This document shows positions 37,523 to 45,261 of a stretch of 64,000 nucleotides of DNA, one piece after another (within the stretch, counting starts at the first letter, position 1; each line of letters opens with the position of its first letter). The stretch lies in the NCBI GenBank assembly GCA_020627685.1, contig JAHDGK010000009.1, positions 35,300 through 99,299 of the forward strand, given 5' to 3'. The notes under the pieces were generated by a model. It was not told the origin of the DNA. It saw nothing but the letters and a program-made list of their open reading frames with translations, and did no database searches. A program made the position numbers and the translations under genes. Source of the stretch: Granulosicoccus sp. (lineage in GTDB: Bacteria; Pseudomonadota; Gammaproteobacteria; Granulosicoccales; Granulosicoccaceae).

Positions 37523-37612
37523 AGACACTACAAGGGTTCACTGGTTGTGAAGAGTGCCGCAAAGCGCTCGAAGCGATCAGCCAAATCCGAGTACGACAGT
37601 CCGACCAATTTT

Positions 37613-37643
37613 GGCCAGCGAATACGCTGGCCGAGTTGTTTTT
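37613..37643 (+). terminator. Rho-independent terminator of the rpsP-rplS operon
   Basis: A perfect 8-bp stem (GGCCAGCG / CGCTGGCC) with an AATA loop is followed by GAGTTGTTTTT. It lies 90 bases after the rplS stop and before the htpG promoter. Confidence 0.65.
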
Positions 37644-37751
37644 GCCGATAACAGAATTCCAAGCCTCTGCTTGTTCGGCACATGCGCCGTTGAATGAGTT
37701 AAAACGGCGAAAGCGCTTTCGTCTCGATGGTTATTCTCAGACAGTAAAGCG

Positions 37752-37780
37752 CTTGATTTTTCGAAGACGAACCCCGATCT
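37752..37780 (+). promoter_or_regulatory. Sigma-32 (RpoH) type promoter of htpG
   Basis: CTTGAT at 37752-37757, a 14-base spacer, then CCCCGATCT at 37772-37780. This matches the heat-shock sigma factor pattern CTTGAA-N(13-15)-CCCCATnT well. It sits about 50 bases before the start of htpG, a known heat-shock gene. Confidence 0.6.
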
Positions 37781-37831
37781 TTCGGTCACATTTTTCAGTA
37801 ACGCCTGCGATTTTTTTTGGAGACTTTTTGA

Positions 37832-39814
37832 ATGAGTGACAACCCTCAATCAGACGCAACTGCCACGCAAACGCCAGCCGATGGCGAAAAAATGGTGTTT
37901 CAAGCTGAAGTAAATCAACTACTTCAGCTCATGATCCACTCCCTGTACAGTAATCAGGAAATCTTTTTAAGAGAGCTGATTTCCAACGGCTCAGATGCCT
38001 GCGACAAGCTGCGATTCGAAGCAATCGAAGACAGCTCCCTTTTCGAATCTGACCCTGATCTGAAAATTACCGTCAGCGTCGACGAAGAAGCCAAAACAGT
38101 CACTGTCTCAGACAACGGCATTGGTATGAACCGCGAGGAAGTCATCGCCAATATCGGTACCATCGCAAAGTCCGGTACCAAGCAATTTCTGGAATCACTA
38201 ACCGGTGATCAAAAAACCGACGCAAAACTCATCGGGCAGTTCGGTGTGGGTTTTTATTCCGCGTTTGTCGTCGCAGACTCTGTTGTGCTGCGAACTCGTA
38301 AAGCAGGTGAAGCCGCTGATCAAGGTATCCAGTGGTCGTCGGATGCAAGCGGCGGATATACGCTGGCCAATGTTGATATGCCAGAGCGCGGTACTCAAAT
38401 CACCTTAAGCATCAAAGATGACTCCAGTGAGTTCGTTAACTCGCATCGCCTGCGCCGCATCATCAAAAAATATTCTGACCACATTACTTTCCCAATCATG
38501 ATGATGGGTGAAGTTCCGCCACCGCCTCCACCTGCAGAAGGTGAAGAGGATAAAGAGGTAGAGCCGCAGGAAGCGAAACTTGAGCAGGTCAATGCGGCAT
38601 CAGCGCTATGGACTCGCCCAAAATCAAGCATCAAGGACGACGAGTATCAAGCTTTCTATAAGCAGGTTTGTAACGACTATGACGATGCTCTGACCTGGTC
38701 ACACAACAAAGTTGAAGGGAATCAGGAATACACCTCGTTATTGTTTATTCCCAAAAAAGCGCCGTTCGATCTTTACGACGGCAACTTCCAGCGCAATGGC
38801 ATCAAGCTGTTTGTTCAGCGTGTTTTCATCATGGATGAAGCTGAAAAGTTAATGCCGCGCTATATGCGATTTGTCAGAGGACTGGTCGATAGCAACGATT
38901 TACCGTTGAACGTATCTCGCGAGATTCTTCAAGATAACAAGATCATCGATGCCATCAGAAACGCATCTGTTAAGCGTGTTCTGACAATGCTTGAGAAATT
39001 AGCCGACAAGCAGCCGGAAGAGTACGCAACGTTCTGGAAGGAATTCGGTGCATGCTTAAAAGAAGCTCCGGGTGAGGACTTCGGTAACAAGGAACAGGTC
39101 GCGAAGCTGTATCGCTTCGACACGACAAATGCGGAAAAGCAGGGTGATTTGACCAGCCTCGACGACTACATCGCTCGCATGAAAGTCGGTCAGGACAAAA
39201 TTTACTACATCACTGCCGATGGCTACCCAGCGGCTAAAAACAGTCCACACATGGAAATCTTCCGCGACAAGGGTATCGAGGTGTTGCTGATGCACGATCG
39301 TGTGGACGAATGGATGATGTCCTACTTGCACGAATACAGCGAGAAGCAGTTTGTCTCTATCGCAAAAGGCGATCTTGATCTCTCGGCTATCGAGGGTGTC
39401 GACGCCGAGTCAGAAGAAGACAAAGCAGAAAAAGAGAAGAAGGCGGCCGATGTGGCTCCGACTATCGAGCGCATCAAAACAGTGCTGGCAGACTCTACCA
39501 GCGATGTTCGAGCTTCCACACGACTAACCTCTTCCCCAGCTTGTGTGGTCATGGGCGAGCACGACATGGCGCTGCACATGCAGCAATTGTTGAAGCAGGC
39601 CGGTCACGAGCTGCCTAGTACGAAGCCGGTTCTTGAGGTGAATCCCACACATCCTATTCTGGATCTAATGGATAAGGAGCAGGATGACGAGCGGTTTGGC
39701 GACTGGGCGCACCTATTGCTTGATCAGGCATTATTAGCTGATGGTGGCCAGTTGGAAGATAGCGCGGGCTTTGTGAAGCGCATGAATGAGATGTTTCTGG
39801 CTCTGACTAGCTGA
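37832..39814 (+). CDS. htpG: Molecular chaperone HtpG (Hsp90)
   Basis: Bacterial Hsp90, an ATP-dependent dimeric chaperone in the cytoplasm. The N-terminal GHKL ATPase domain shows LRELISNGSDACDKLRFEA, DNGIGM, and GQFGVGFYSAFVVAD. The middle domain contains the FIPKKAPFDLY and LNVSREILQ segments, and the C-terminal dimerisation domain ends near residue 655. At 660 residues it is somewhat longer than the E. coli protein, partly through an acidic, proline-rich insertion (PPPPPPAEGEEDKEVEPQ, about 229-246) and a charged EEDKAEKEKKA stretch. A heat-shock promoter lies just upstream. Confidence 0.97.
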   Translation: MSDNPQSDATATQTPADGEKMVFQAEVNQLLQLMIHSLYSNQEIFLRELISNGSDACDKLRFEAIEDSSLFESDPDLKITVSVDEEAKTVTVSDNGIGMNREEVIANIGTIAKSGTKQFLESLTGDQKTDAKLIGQFGVGFYSAFVVADSVVLRTRKAGEAADQGIQWSSDASGGYTLANVDMPERGTQITLSIKDDSSEFVNSHRLRRIIKKYSDHITFPIMMMGEVPPPPPPAEGEEDKEVEPQEAKLEQVNAASALWTRPKSSIKDDEYQAFYKQVCNDYDDALTWSHNKVEGNQEYTSLLFIPKKAPFDLYDGNFQRNGIKLFVQRVFIMDEAEKLMPRYMRFVRGLVDSNDLPLNVSREILQDNKIIDAIRNASVKRVLTMLEKLADKQPEEYATFWKEFGACLKEAPGEDFGNKEQVAKLYRFDTTNAEKQGDLTSLDDYIARMKVGQDKIYYITADGYPAAKNSPHMEIFRDKGIEVLLMHDRVDEWMMSYLHEYSEKQFVSIAKGDLDLSAIEGVDAESEEDKAEKEKKAADVAPTIERIKTVLADSTSDVRASTRLTSSPACVVMGEHDMALHMQQLLKQAGHELPSTKPVLEVNPTHPILDLMDKEQDDERFGDWAHLLLDQALLADGGQLEDSAGFVKRMNEMFLALTS

Positions 39815-39851
39815 TCTAGGCGGGAATTAGCTCAATCAGCGGTTGGCGCTA

Positions 39852-39909
39852 CACGCTTCAACGGCTAGAATTGGTACAACCTTGAAGGCGTGCTGTCTTG
39901 CGCCTTCAA
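39852..39909 (+). promoter_or_regulatory. Alternative hairpin leader between htpG and the cytochrome c pair
   Basis: Three segments can pair in two exclusive ways: CACGCTTCAA (39852-39861) with TTGAAGGCGTG (39882-39892), or TTGAAGGCG (39882-39890) with CGCCTTCAA (39901-39909), a perfect 9-bp stem. No U-run follows the second stem, so simple termination is doubtful. It may end htpG transcripts or control the cytochrome genes that begin 32 bases later. Confidence 0.4.
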
Positions 39910-39940
39910 TTAGTTCATCGTAATAGGTGCGAATTATTCA

Positions 39941-40324
39941 ATGAAATCCAAGTTTCAAACCACCTCAGTAGCGAGCAAGGTGTCTGCAAAGACATCAGGC
40001 TTACTGCGCGCAGGTATCTTAGGGCTGGCTGTCAGCGCTTTCTTGCCAGTTTCGCAGGCCTCTGCAGCAGGCGACGCGGCTGCGGGCGCAAGCAAAGGGC
40101 ATACGTGCCTGGGTTGCCACGGTGTTCAACACTACGTCAACACGTACCCGACCTATCACGTGCCTTTGATTGCCGGACAGCACGAAGCTTATCTGGTGGC
40201 GGCGCTGCAGGCGTATCGTGCGCAAACGCGCGCTCATCCCACCATGCAGGCTAACGCGGCCTTATTGTCTGATGAAGACATTGCTGATATCGCGGCTTGG
40301 TTGTCTGCCATGGGGGCAAAATAA
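39941..40324 (+). CDS. Periplasmic class I cytochrome c (c553-type)
   Basis: A 127-residue monohaem cytochrome. A long signal peptide (hydrophobic core about 24-40, cleavage probably after ASA near 42) exports it to the periplasm. Haem is bound by CLGCH at 56-60, and M102 in HPTMQANAALLSDEDIADIAAW is the likely distal ligand. The C-terminal helix is the usual DIADIAAWLSAM of short cytochromes c. It overlaps the next cytochrome gene by one base, so two related cytochromes are made together; they could act as electron carriers to a terminal oxidase. No oxidase is present nearby. Confidence 0.9.
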   Translation: MKSKFQTTSVASKVSAKTSGLLRAGILGLAVSAFLPVSQASAAGDAAAGASKGHTCLGCHGVQHYVNTYPTYHVPLIAGQHEAYLVAALQAYRAQTRAHPTMQANAALLSDEDIADIAAWLSAMGAK

Positions 40325-40698
40325 TGGCAATTTCAATGAATGTAACTCTGCGCAGCGCGCTCTTAAGGCTCACATCCCTAAGTTCTGTAGCTCTGACTGT
40401 TTTGGCTCTGGGTATGGGTTCAGCTCAAGCCGGTGATGCAAAAGCCGGTGAAGAAAAAGCGGCGACTTGTGCTGCTTGTCATGGGGCTGACGGAAACTCT
40501 CAAATCCCGACTAACCCAATCTTGGCGGGTCAGTACCCAAGCTACTTAGAGCAAGCCCTGAAAAGCTACCGCTCTGGAGAGCGCCAAAGTGCCATCATGG
40601 CAGGTTTTGCAGCGCAGCTCTCTGACGAAGATATCGAAGATCTGGCTGCTTGGTTCGCATCGCAAAAAGGTCCGTTACAGACAGCTTCGTCGAAGTAA
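40324..40698 (+). CDS. Periplasmic class I cytochrome c, second of a pair
   Basis: A 124-residue monohaem cytochrome with signal peptide ending near AQA-GD (about 36), haem motif CAACH at 49-53, and a methionine in QSAIMAGFAAQLSDEDIEDLAAW as probable sixth ligand. It resembles its upstream neighbour in length and layout. The ATG overlaps the stop of the first gene by one base (TAATG) and a GGGGG lies just upstream; another ATG 12 bases later is possible. Whether the two interact is unknown. Confidence 0.9.
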   Translation: MAISMNVTLRSALLRLTSLSSVALTVLALGMGSAQAGDAKAGEEKAATCAACHGADGNSQIPTNPILAGQYPSYLEQALKSYRSGERQSAIMAGFAAQLSDEDIEDLAAWFASQKGPLQTASSK

Positions 40699-40795
40699 CA
40701 CTATGAACGTCCCGGCTGGCGTCTATGCCAGCCGGTAAAAAGTTTTAAAATCGTCAGGCAGGGATTGCTGAACAATCACTACCCGTACAACGGGA

Positions 40796-41083
40796 TCACT
40801 TTTTAGTCGCTTTACTGTTCGCGGTGCGAGCAATCGCTTCGAGCTGATGCTCAATGTCTCTGGGCATTTGCACATGGAAACCGCGAGATTCGAGATTTTC
40901 CAGCACCACGCTTGCATCCTCTTGCACTAACTTGCGGTCTGCATCAAGATCCAAGCTCATGGAGAATTCGGGCGTACCCAGTTGTTTCATGACCGGGGCA
41001 GGAAGATTAGCCAGACCATCTTCGTCAGCTAGATAAACGTATAAACCTTCCTTTATCGAGCTGCGATAAATGTAGCACTGCAT
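40796..41083 (-). CDS. ycgL: YcgL domain protein
   Basis: A 95-residue protein of the YcgL (DUF709) family, starting MQCYIYRSSIKEGLYVYL and containing the LDLDADRKLVQEDASVVLENLESRGFHVQMP core. It is typical of Gammaproteobacteria, has no proven role, and is probably cytoplasmic. Its ATG is only 18 bases from the divergent hslR ATG, so each gene's promoter must lie within, or overlap, the other gene, or one start is wrong. Confidence 0.9.
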   Translation of the reverse strand: MQCYIYRSSIKEGLYVYLADEDGLANLPAPVMKQLGTPEFSMSLDLDADRKLVQEDASVVLENLESRGFHVQMPRDIEHQLEAIARTANSKATKK

Positions 41084-41101
41084 AGACTGAGCCTTTGTTC
41101 A

Positions 41102-41518
41102 ATGGTAGATCGGGTTCGTATAGATAAATGGTTGTGGGCTGCACGGTTTTTTAAAACCCGCAGTTTAGCCAATGAGGCTATTTCCAAAAACCAGATTCGT
41201 ATAGGTGGGCAGCGTATCAAGCCTTCGAGACTTGTGCTTGTTGGAGATGTGATACAGATCGAAAAGCCGCCTTATGAATTTGTTGTATCTGTTTTGGGGC
41301 TCAATGATCAACGTCGGCCGGCAACGGAAGCCCAGGCCTTGTATGAAGAGTCGGAAGAAAGTCGTGCTGCTCGAGAATTGCTCGGGACACGATTGCGCAA
41401 TGATCGTATGGCGCACAGGGGGCTGGCAGGTGAGGGCAGGCCGTCCAAGAAACAACGCCGTCAGATCATCAGGTTTCAGAATCAGGGCGATATGCCAGAA
41501 GAAGCTCAAGATGAATGA
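41102..41518 (+). CDS. hslR: Ribosome-associated heat shock protein Hsp15
   Basis: An S4-domain RNA-binding protein; in E. coli it recycles stalled 50S subunits carrying peptidyl-tRNA. VRIDKWLWAARFFKTRSLANEAI at the N terminus is the S4 motif, and the basic tail with QRRPATEAQALYEES matches E. coli Hsp15 (QRRPASEAALLYEET). The length of 138 is normal. No clear ribosome binding site is seen. It is the first of a plus-strand series hslR-pcnB-folK-kinase. Confidence 0.94.
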   Translation: MVDRVRIDKWLWAARFFKTRSLANEAISKNQIRIGGQRIKPSRLVLVGDVIQIEKPPYEFVVSVLGLNDQRRPATEAQALYEESEESRAARELLGTRLRNDRMAHRGLAGEGRPSKKQRRQIIRFQNQGDMPEEAQDE

Positions 41519-41536
41519 CGTCTTAAGGAGAAATGA

Positions 41537-43201
41537 TTGCTTAAACGATTAAGTGGTTTGTCACGCTCAGCGATAACGAAAACGCGTGAGTTGCTGGGTG
41601 CCTCTGCGGACTCCGCAACCCGTTCAGTGTCTGGTTCCGAAAACAGCACGAAAGCAGCTACCCCCGATGATGAGTCATCCTCGCGTGCAAGTAGTAAAGA
41701 GGCCGGTAAAAAACCGCAGAAATCTCAACCGCGTCGTTCTAAAGGCAAAAAGACTTCTTCCAACAAGAAAGCCGCTGCTAGTACCCATGGAAAAGCTCCG
41801 CTGATCATTCCAGCCGGAGAACATCGGGTTACCCGTAAATCCATTGGACGTTCTGCACTGAAGGTGCTCGATAAGCTGCATGAAGCAGGGCACAGCGCAT
41901 ACCTGGTAGGTGGCGGTGTGCGTGATGCTTTGGTGGGGCTGAAGCCAAAAGACTTTGATGTGGCAACGGATGCCAGCCCGGAAACGATCCGCGCACTGTT
42001 CCGCAATTCTAGAATTATCGGCCGACGATTCCGATTGGTCCATGTGGTATTCGGGCGTGAAATCATTGAGGTAGCAACCTTTCGCGCGGCTCACAACAAA
42101 GGTGAAGGCGGTGAAATCGGTGCGGCGGGAAGAATTGTTCGCGACAACGTCTTCGGAACCATAGAAGAAGACGCCTATCGCCGTGACTTCTCGGTAAACG
42201 CGCTTTACTACAACATTGCCGATGGCTCTGTGGTGGATTATGTCGGTGGGCTGGAGGATCTGGACACCGGCGTATTCAAACTCATAGGCGATCCTAAAAC
42301 GCGTTGTGAAGAGGACCCGGTGAGAGTTCTCAGGGCCGTAAGACTAGCCGCGAAACTTAAATTTGATATAGAACCGGCAACACTTAAGGCGATGCAGCAA
42401 ACTTCTGCAGAATTGCGTTCAACGCCGCCGCCGCGCCTATTTGAAGAGGTCTTAAAGCTATTTCAAGGAGGATATGCCTTAAGAAGTTTTCACTCTGTAA
42501 GAGAACATAACTTATTAACGTACCTCTTTCCCTTGCTGGAAAAACGCTTGGCGGCGGGTGACGATAAGTTGGTGTCGATGCTCGATGCCGCATTGCAGAA
42601 TACCGATCGCCGCGTTGCACAGGGCAAGCCTATTACACCGGCTTATTTGTTGGCATTCATGCTTTGGCCGGATGTCGAGGAACGGGCTCGCGAAGAATGC
42701 GAACACGACATGAGTATCAACGATGCACTGCATGCTGCCGCAGACTCAGTGCTGTCTACACAGTTGCGCATCATTTCGATCCCAAGACGTTTTTCCGGCC
42801 CGATGAAAGAGATCTGGCAAATGCAGCCAAGACTGGAACGGTTAAGGGGAGGCCGGGCGTTAAAGCTTATTGAGGATCGGCGATTCCGGGCTGCATACGA
42901 TTTTCTTTGCCTTAGAGCCAGTGTGGATGATCGATTAACCGAGTCCGCAGCTTGGTGGACAAAGGTGCAGACTCTGCCCGAGGACGAACGCGGGGAGGCT
43001 GCAGCCAAGCGACCTACCGTCGATTCTATTTGGCCGGATCGAACCGGAAAAGGTCAGCGCGGAAAAAAAGCGGCAAATGCCAGCCGAACATCGGCGACTG
43101 AGGAAGCTGAAAACGGTACTAAGCCACCGGCGCGAAAGCGACGTAGACGCCGCCGCAGAAAACCTGCAAACGGTTCTAGTGGATCGGCGCCGACAAGTTG
43201 A
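41537..43201 (+). CDS. pcnB: Poly(A) polymerase I
   Basis: Adds 3' poly(A) tails that mark RNAs for decay. The nucleotidyltransferase core has LVGGGVRDALVGLKPKDFDVATDA near residues 120-140, with the GG motif and DxD catalytic aspartates, followed by RRDFSVNALYYN and the RNA-binding domain. The first ~90 residues are Ser/Lys/Ala-rich and probably disordered, and the tail ends in a run of basic residues (RKRRRRRRRK), as in E. coli PAP I but longer at the N terminus. The start is a TTG with AGGAG eight bases upstream. Its stop overlaps the folK start. Confidence 0.94.
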   Translation: MLKRLSGLSRSAITKTRELLGASADSATRSVSGSENSTKAATPDDESSSRASSKEAGKKPQKSQPRRSKGKKTSSNKKAAASTHGKAPLIIPAGEHRVTRKSIGRSALKVLDKLHEAGHSAYLVGGGVRDALVGLKPKDFDVATDASPETIRALFRNSRIIGRRFRLVHVVFGREIIEVATFRAAHNKGEGGEIGAAGRIVRDNVFGTIEEDAYRRDFSVNALYYNIADGSVVDYVGGLEDLDTGVFKLIGDPKTRCEEDPVRVLRAVRLAAKLKFDIEPATLKAMQQTSAELRSTPPPRLFEEVLKLFQGGYALRSFHSVREHNLLTYLFPLLEKRLAAGDDKLVSMLDAALQNTDRRVAQGKPITPAYLLAFMLWPDVEERAREECEHDMSINDALHAAADSVLSTQLRIISIPRRFSGPMKEIWQMQPRLERLRGGRALKLIEDRRFRAAYDFLCLRASVDDRLTESAAWWTKVQTLPEDERGEAAAKRPTVDSIWPDRTGKGQRGKKAANASRTSATEEAENGTKPPARKRRRRRRRKPANGSSGSAPTS

Positions 43202-43713
43202 ACGGCGAGCCAGATGAAGCACTGCCACACGTATTTGTGGCTCTTGGCAGTAATTTAGGGGAGCGCGAGCAACATATTAAAGACGCTTGCGCAGAGATTT
43301 CAGCATTGGCAGGTGTGGGCGAGCTACGTTGCTCTTCCGTGTTTGAAACCGATCCTATGGGGCCGCAAAATCAGCCGGATTATCTGAATGCTGTTTGTCA
43401 GTTTTATTACAGCGGGTCTGCACGTGAGCTGCTAAACGAGTTGCAAACCATTGAAAAAGCGCATGGGCGAGTCAAGACAACGCATCGTTGGACTGCTCGA
43501 CCATTGGATCTGGATATATTACTTTTTGGTGATCAACAAATAGACGCGCCGGATCTGCAAATACCTCACATAGGTATAGCGAAGCGCTCGTTTGTCATAT
43601 GGCCTCTGCTGGAATTGCAGCCCGATCTGTCAATTCCCGGTTTAGGCGCTGTTGTTGAGTTAAAAAAGCAATGTCAGGAATTCGGCATTCAAAAGTACAA
43701 AGGCTTTAGCTAA
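43198..43713 (+). CDS. folK: 6-hydroxymethyl-7,8-dihydropterin pyrophosphokinase
   Basis: Transfers pyrophosphate from ATP to hydroxymethyl-dihydropterin in folate synthesis. Conserved features are VALGSNLGEREQHI, SSVFETDPMGPQNQPDYLNAV, and RPLDLDILLFGD with the metal-binding aspartates. The start used is a TTG overlapping the pcnB stop (TTGA), which fits coupling and the family's N terminus, but no ribosome binding site supports it strongly. The next gene, a deoxynucleoside kinase, follows in 19 bases. Confidence 0.93.
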   Translation: MNGEPDEALPHVFVALGSNLGEREQHIKDACAEISALAGVGELRCSSVFETDPMGPQNQPDYLNAVCQFYYSGSARELLNELQTIEKAHGRVKTTHRWTARPLDLDILLFGDQQIDAPDLQIPHIGIAKRSFVIWPLLELQPDLSIPGLGAVVELKKQCQEFGIQKYKGFS

Positions 43714-43732
43714 ATGACTGCAAGCAGCTACA

Positions 43733-44380
43733 ATGTACTATATGAAATATCAGTTCATTGCGATTGAAGGCCCGATAGGCGTTGGGAAATCGACACTTGC
43801 CTCCCAGCTAGCAACGCATTTCAAGGCGAGCTACTTGACCGATACGGAGTCAACTAATCCTTATTTAAAAACGTTCTACCGGGACCCGAGTGCGGCCGCT
43901 TTTCACACGCAGATGCATTTTTTGACATCGCGGCTTGAGACATTAAAAAACCCTGCGGTTCTTAATCCCACTCAGCCCATCGTCGCTGATTTTCTGCTCG
44001 ATAAGGATCGTTTATTTGCAGAGCTGACGTTGGACCATACCGAATGGTGGATGTACTCGAAACTCTATGATCAACAGATTAAAGGGGTGCCCAGACCCGA
44101 TTTAGTCGTCTACCTGCAAGCTCCGATAGAGAGACTTATTGAACGCATTGAAAAACGGGGTTTGGGGCATGAACAACGAATAGACAGCAATTATTTGCAA
44201 CAATTGAGTGCCTTATACGAACGATTTTTTTATACTTACTCCGAGACGCCACTGCTTATAGTCAACGCAGCGGATATCAATTTAGCTGACGATCCTCTTG
44301 AAGTTAAGAATATTGCCAATAGAATCAGCGAATTAGAAGGCGGGCGTCACTATTTTAATCCGGTGTCTGCGGCGTCATAA
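43733..44380 (+). CDS. Deoxynucleoside kinase (dGK/dAK family)
   Basis: A 215-residue P-loop kinase that phosphorylates deoxynucleosides for salvage. Walker A is EGPIGVGKST near residues 13-22. The DRLFAELTL segment (ERS/DR-type motif), a LIERIEKRGLGHEQ lid, and the general layout follow the deoxyguanosine/deoxyadenosine kinase family. Such a kinase next to folK is a common arrangement in Proteobacteria. ATGs at 43733 and 43742 are both possible. Which nucleoside it prefers cannot be read. Confidence 0.88.
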   Translation: MYYMKYQFIAIEGPIGVGKSTLASQLATHFKASYLTDTESTNPYLKTFYRDPSAAAFHTQMHFLTSRLETLKNPAVLNPTQPIVADFLLDKDRLFAELTLDHTEWWMYSKLYDQQIKGVPRPDLVVYLQAPIERLIERIEKRGLGHEQRIDSNYLQQLSALYERFFYTYSETPLLIVNAADINLADDPLEVKNIANRISELEGGRHYFNPVSAAS

Positions 44381-44514
44381 GTGCTAGCCAATCGACCTCG
44401 TTCTGGTCGAATTGGTCACAAAAACCAATACTTTAGGTTACCCAAGAAGCGCTTGTATTTGCACTTGCTTGCGCATTAGGTGACACTTCCCGCCTTATAC
44501 GGACGAGGTTTATT

Positions 44515-45222
44515 ATGAGCGACTGGCAAAACTTGCGGATTGCGCTGCTCGAAGACAACGATGAGCAAGCAGCCCGGGTTAGTGGCTGGATAGAAAACAA
44601 GGGCTATCACTGTGGCGTTTTCAACACCGCTGAGGAGTTCCAGCGGGCGTTTCGAAAATCCAGTTACGATGTGGTGGTGCTCGATTGGACATTGCAATCC
44701 GGCAGCTCCGGCCTGGAAGTTCTTCACTGGATTCGTAAAACCCTGACCAGTGACATTCCAGTGATTTTCGCGACGGCACGTCAGGCTGAGGAAGATATCG
44801 TAACGGCACTTCGGTCCGGCGCAGACGATTACCTGGCCAAACCCGTAAGACAGCATGAGTTGCTTGCCCGTTTGTACGCGCTCGCTCGTCGTGCTCAGCC
44901 CGAAAGTGAGGTGCTTGAATGTCCTCCTTATGTCTTCGATACCGCGAATCGACAGGTGCGCCTGGACGATGAGCCGATCAAACTCACTGAGAAAGAATAT
45001 GAGCTGGCACTTTTCATGTTCAGAAACAGAGGTAGAGTTCTTTCAAGACAACATCTACTGACATCGGTGTGGGGTACGTCAGCAGAACTCAATACTCGTA
45101 CCGTTGATACTCACGCTAGTCGTCTGCGTAAAAAGCTTAAGTTGCTTGCGTCTGAACGATGGAAATTAACATCCATCTACCAGCATGGTTATCGTCTTGA
45201 GGAACACACGCCCACCAGTTAA
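44515..45222 (+). CDS. OmpR/PhoB-family response regulator
   Basis: A 235-residue two-component regulator. The receiver domain has the acidic pair near E13-D14, the phosphorylation site D57 in VVVLDW and the lysine of YLAKPV near 107. A winged-helix DNA-binding domain occupies about 130-230 (LTEKEYELALFMFRNRGRVLSRQHLL, RTVDTHASRLRKKL). A good GAGG lies before the ATG. It is followed after 39 bases by a CHASE2 histidine kinase, its probable partner. The target genes are unknown. Confidence 0.95.
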   Translation: MSDWQNLRIALLEDNDEQAARVSGWIENKGYHCGVFNTAEEFQRAFRKSSYDVVVLDWTLQSGSSGLEVLHWIRKTLTSDIPVIFATARQAEEDIVTALRSGADDYLAKPVRQHELLARLYALARRAQPESEVLECPPYVFDTANRQVRLDDEPIKLTEKEYELALFMFRNRGRVLSRQHLLTSVWGTSAELNTRTVDTHASRLRKKLKLLASERWKLTSIYQHGYRLEEHTPTS

Positions 45223-45261
45223 TCCGGGCACCGTACTCAACGCACTCGCTGCCGGCTAGAC

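Larger units (their letters stand above)
37523..37831 (+). other. 309-base intergenic region between rplS and htpG
   Basis: No supported gene. It holds the rplS operon terminator (37613-37643) and, further on, a heat-shock type promoter for htpG (37752-37780). A 67-codon open frame across its second half has no family resemblance and overlaps the promoter, so it is not counted as a gene. Confidence 0.6.

Noticed and set aside
37636..37839. 67-codon plus-strand frame before htpG
   Set aside because: No family resemblance, it overlaps the heat-shock promoter, and it runs into the htpG start without a ribosome binding site.
39824..39885. tRNA-like start (GCGGGAATTAGCTCAATCAGC)
   Set aside because: No acceptor stem partner, no GTTCGA T-loop and no anticodon stem could be found downstream.
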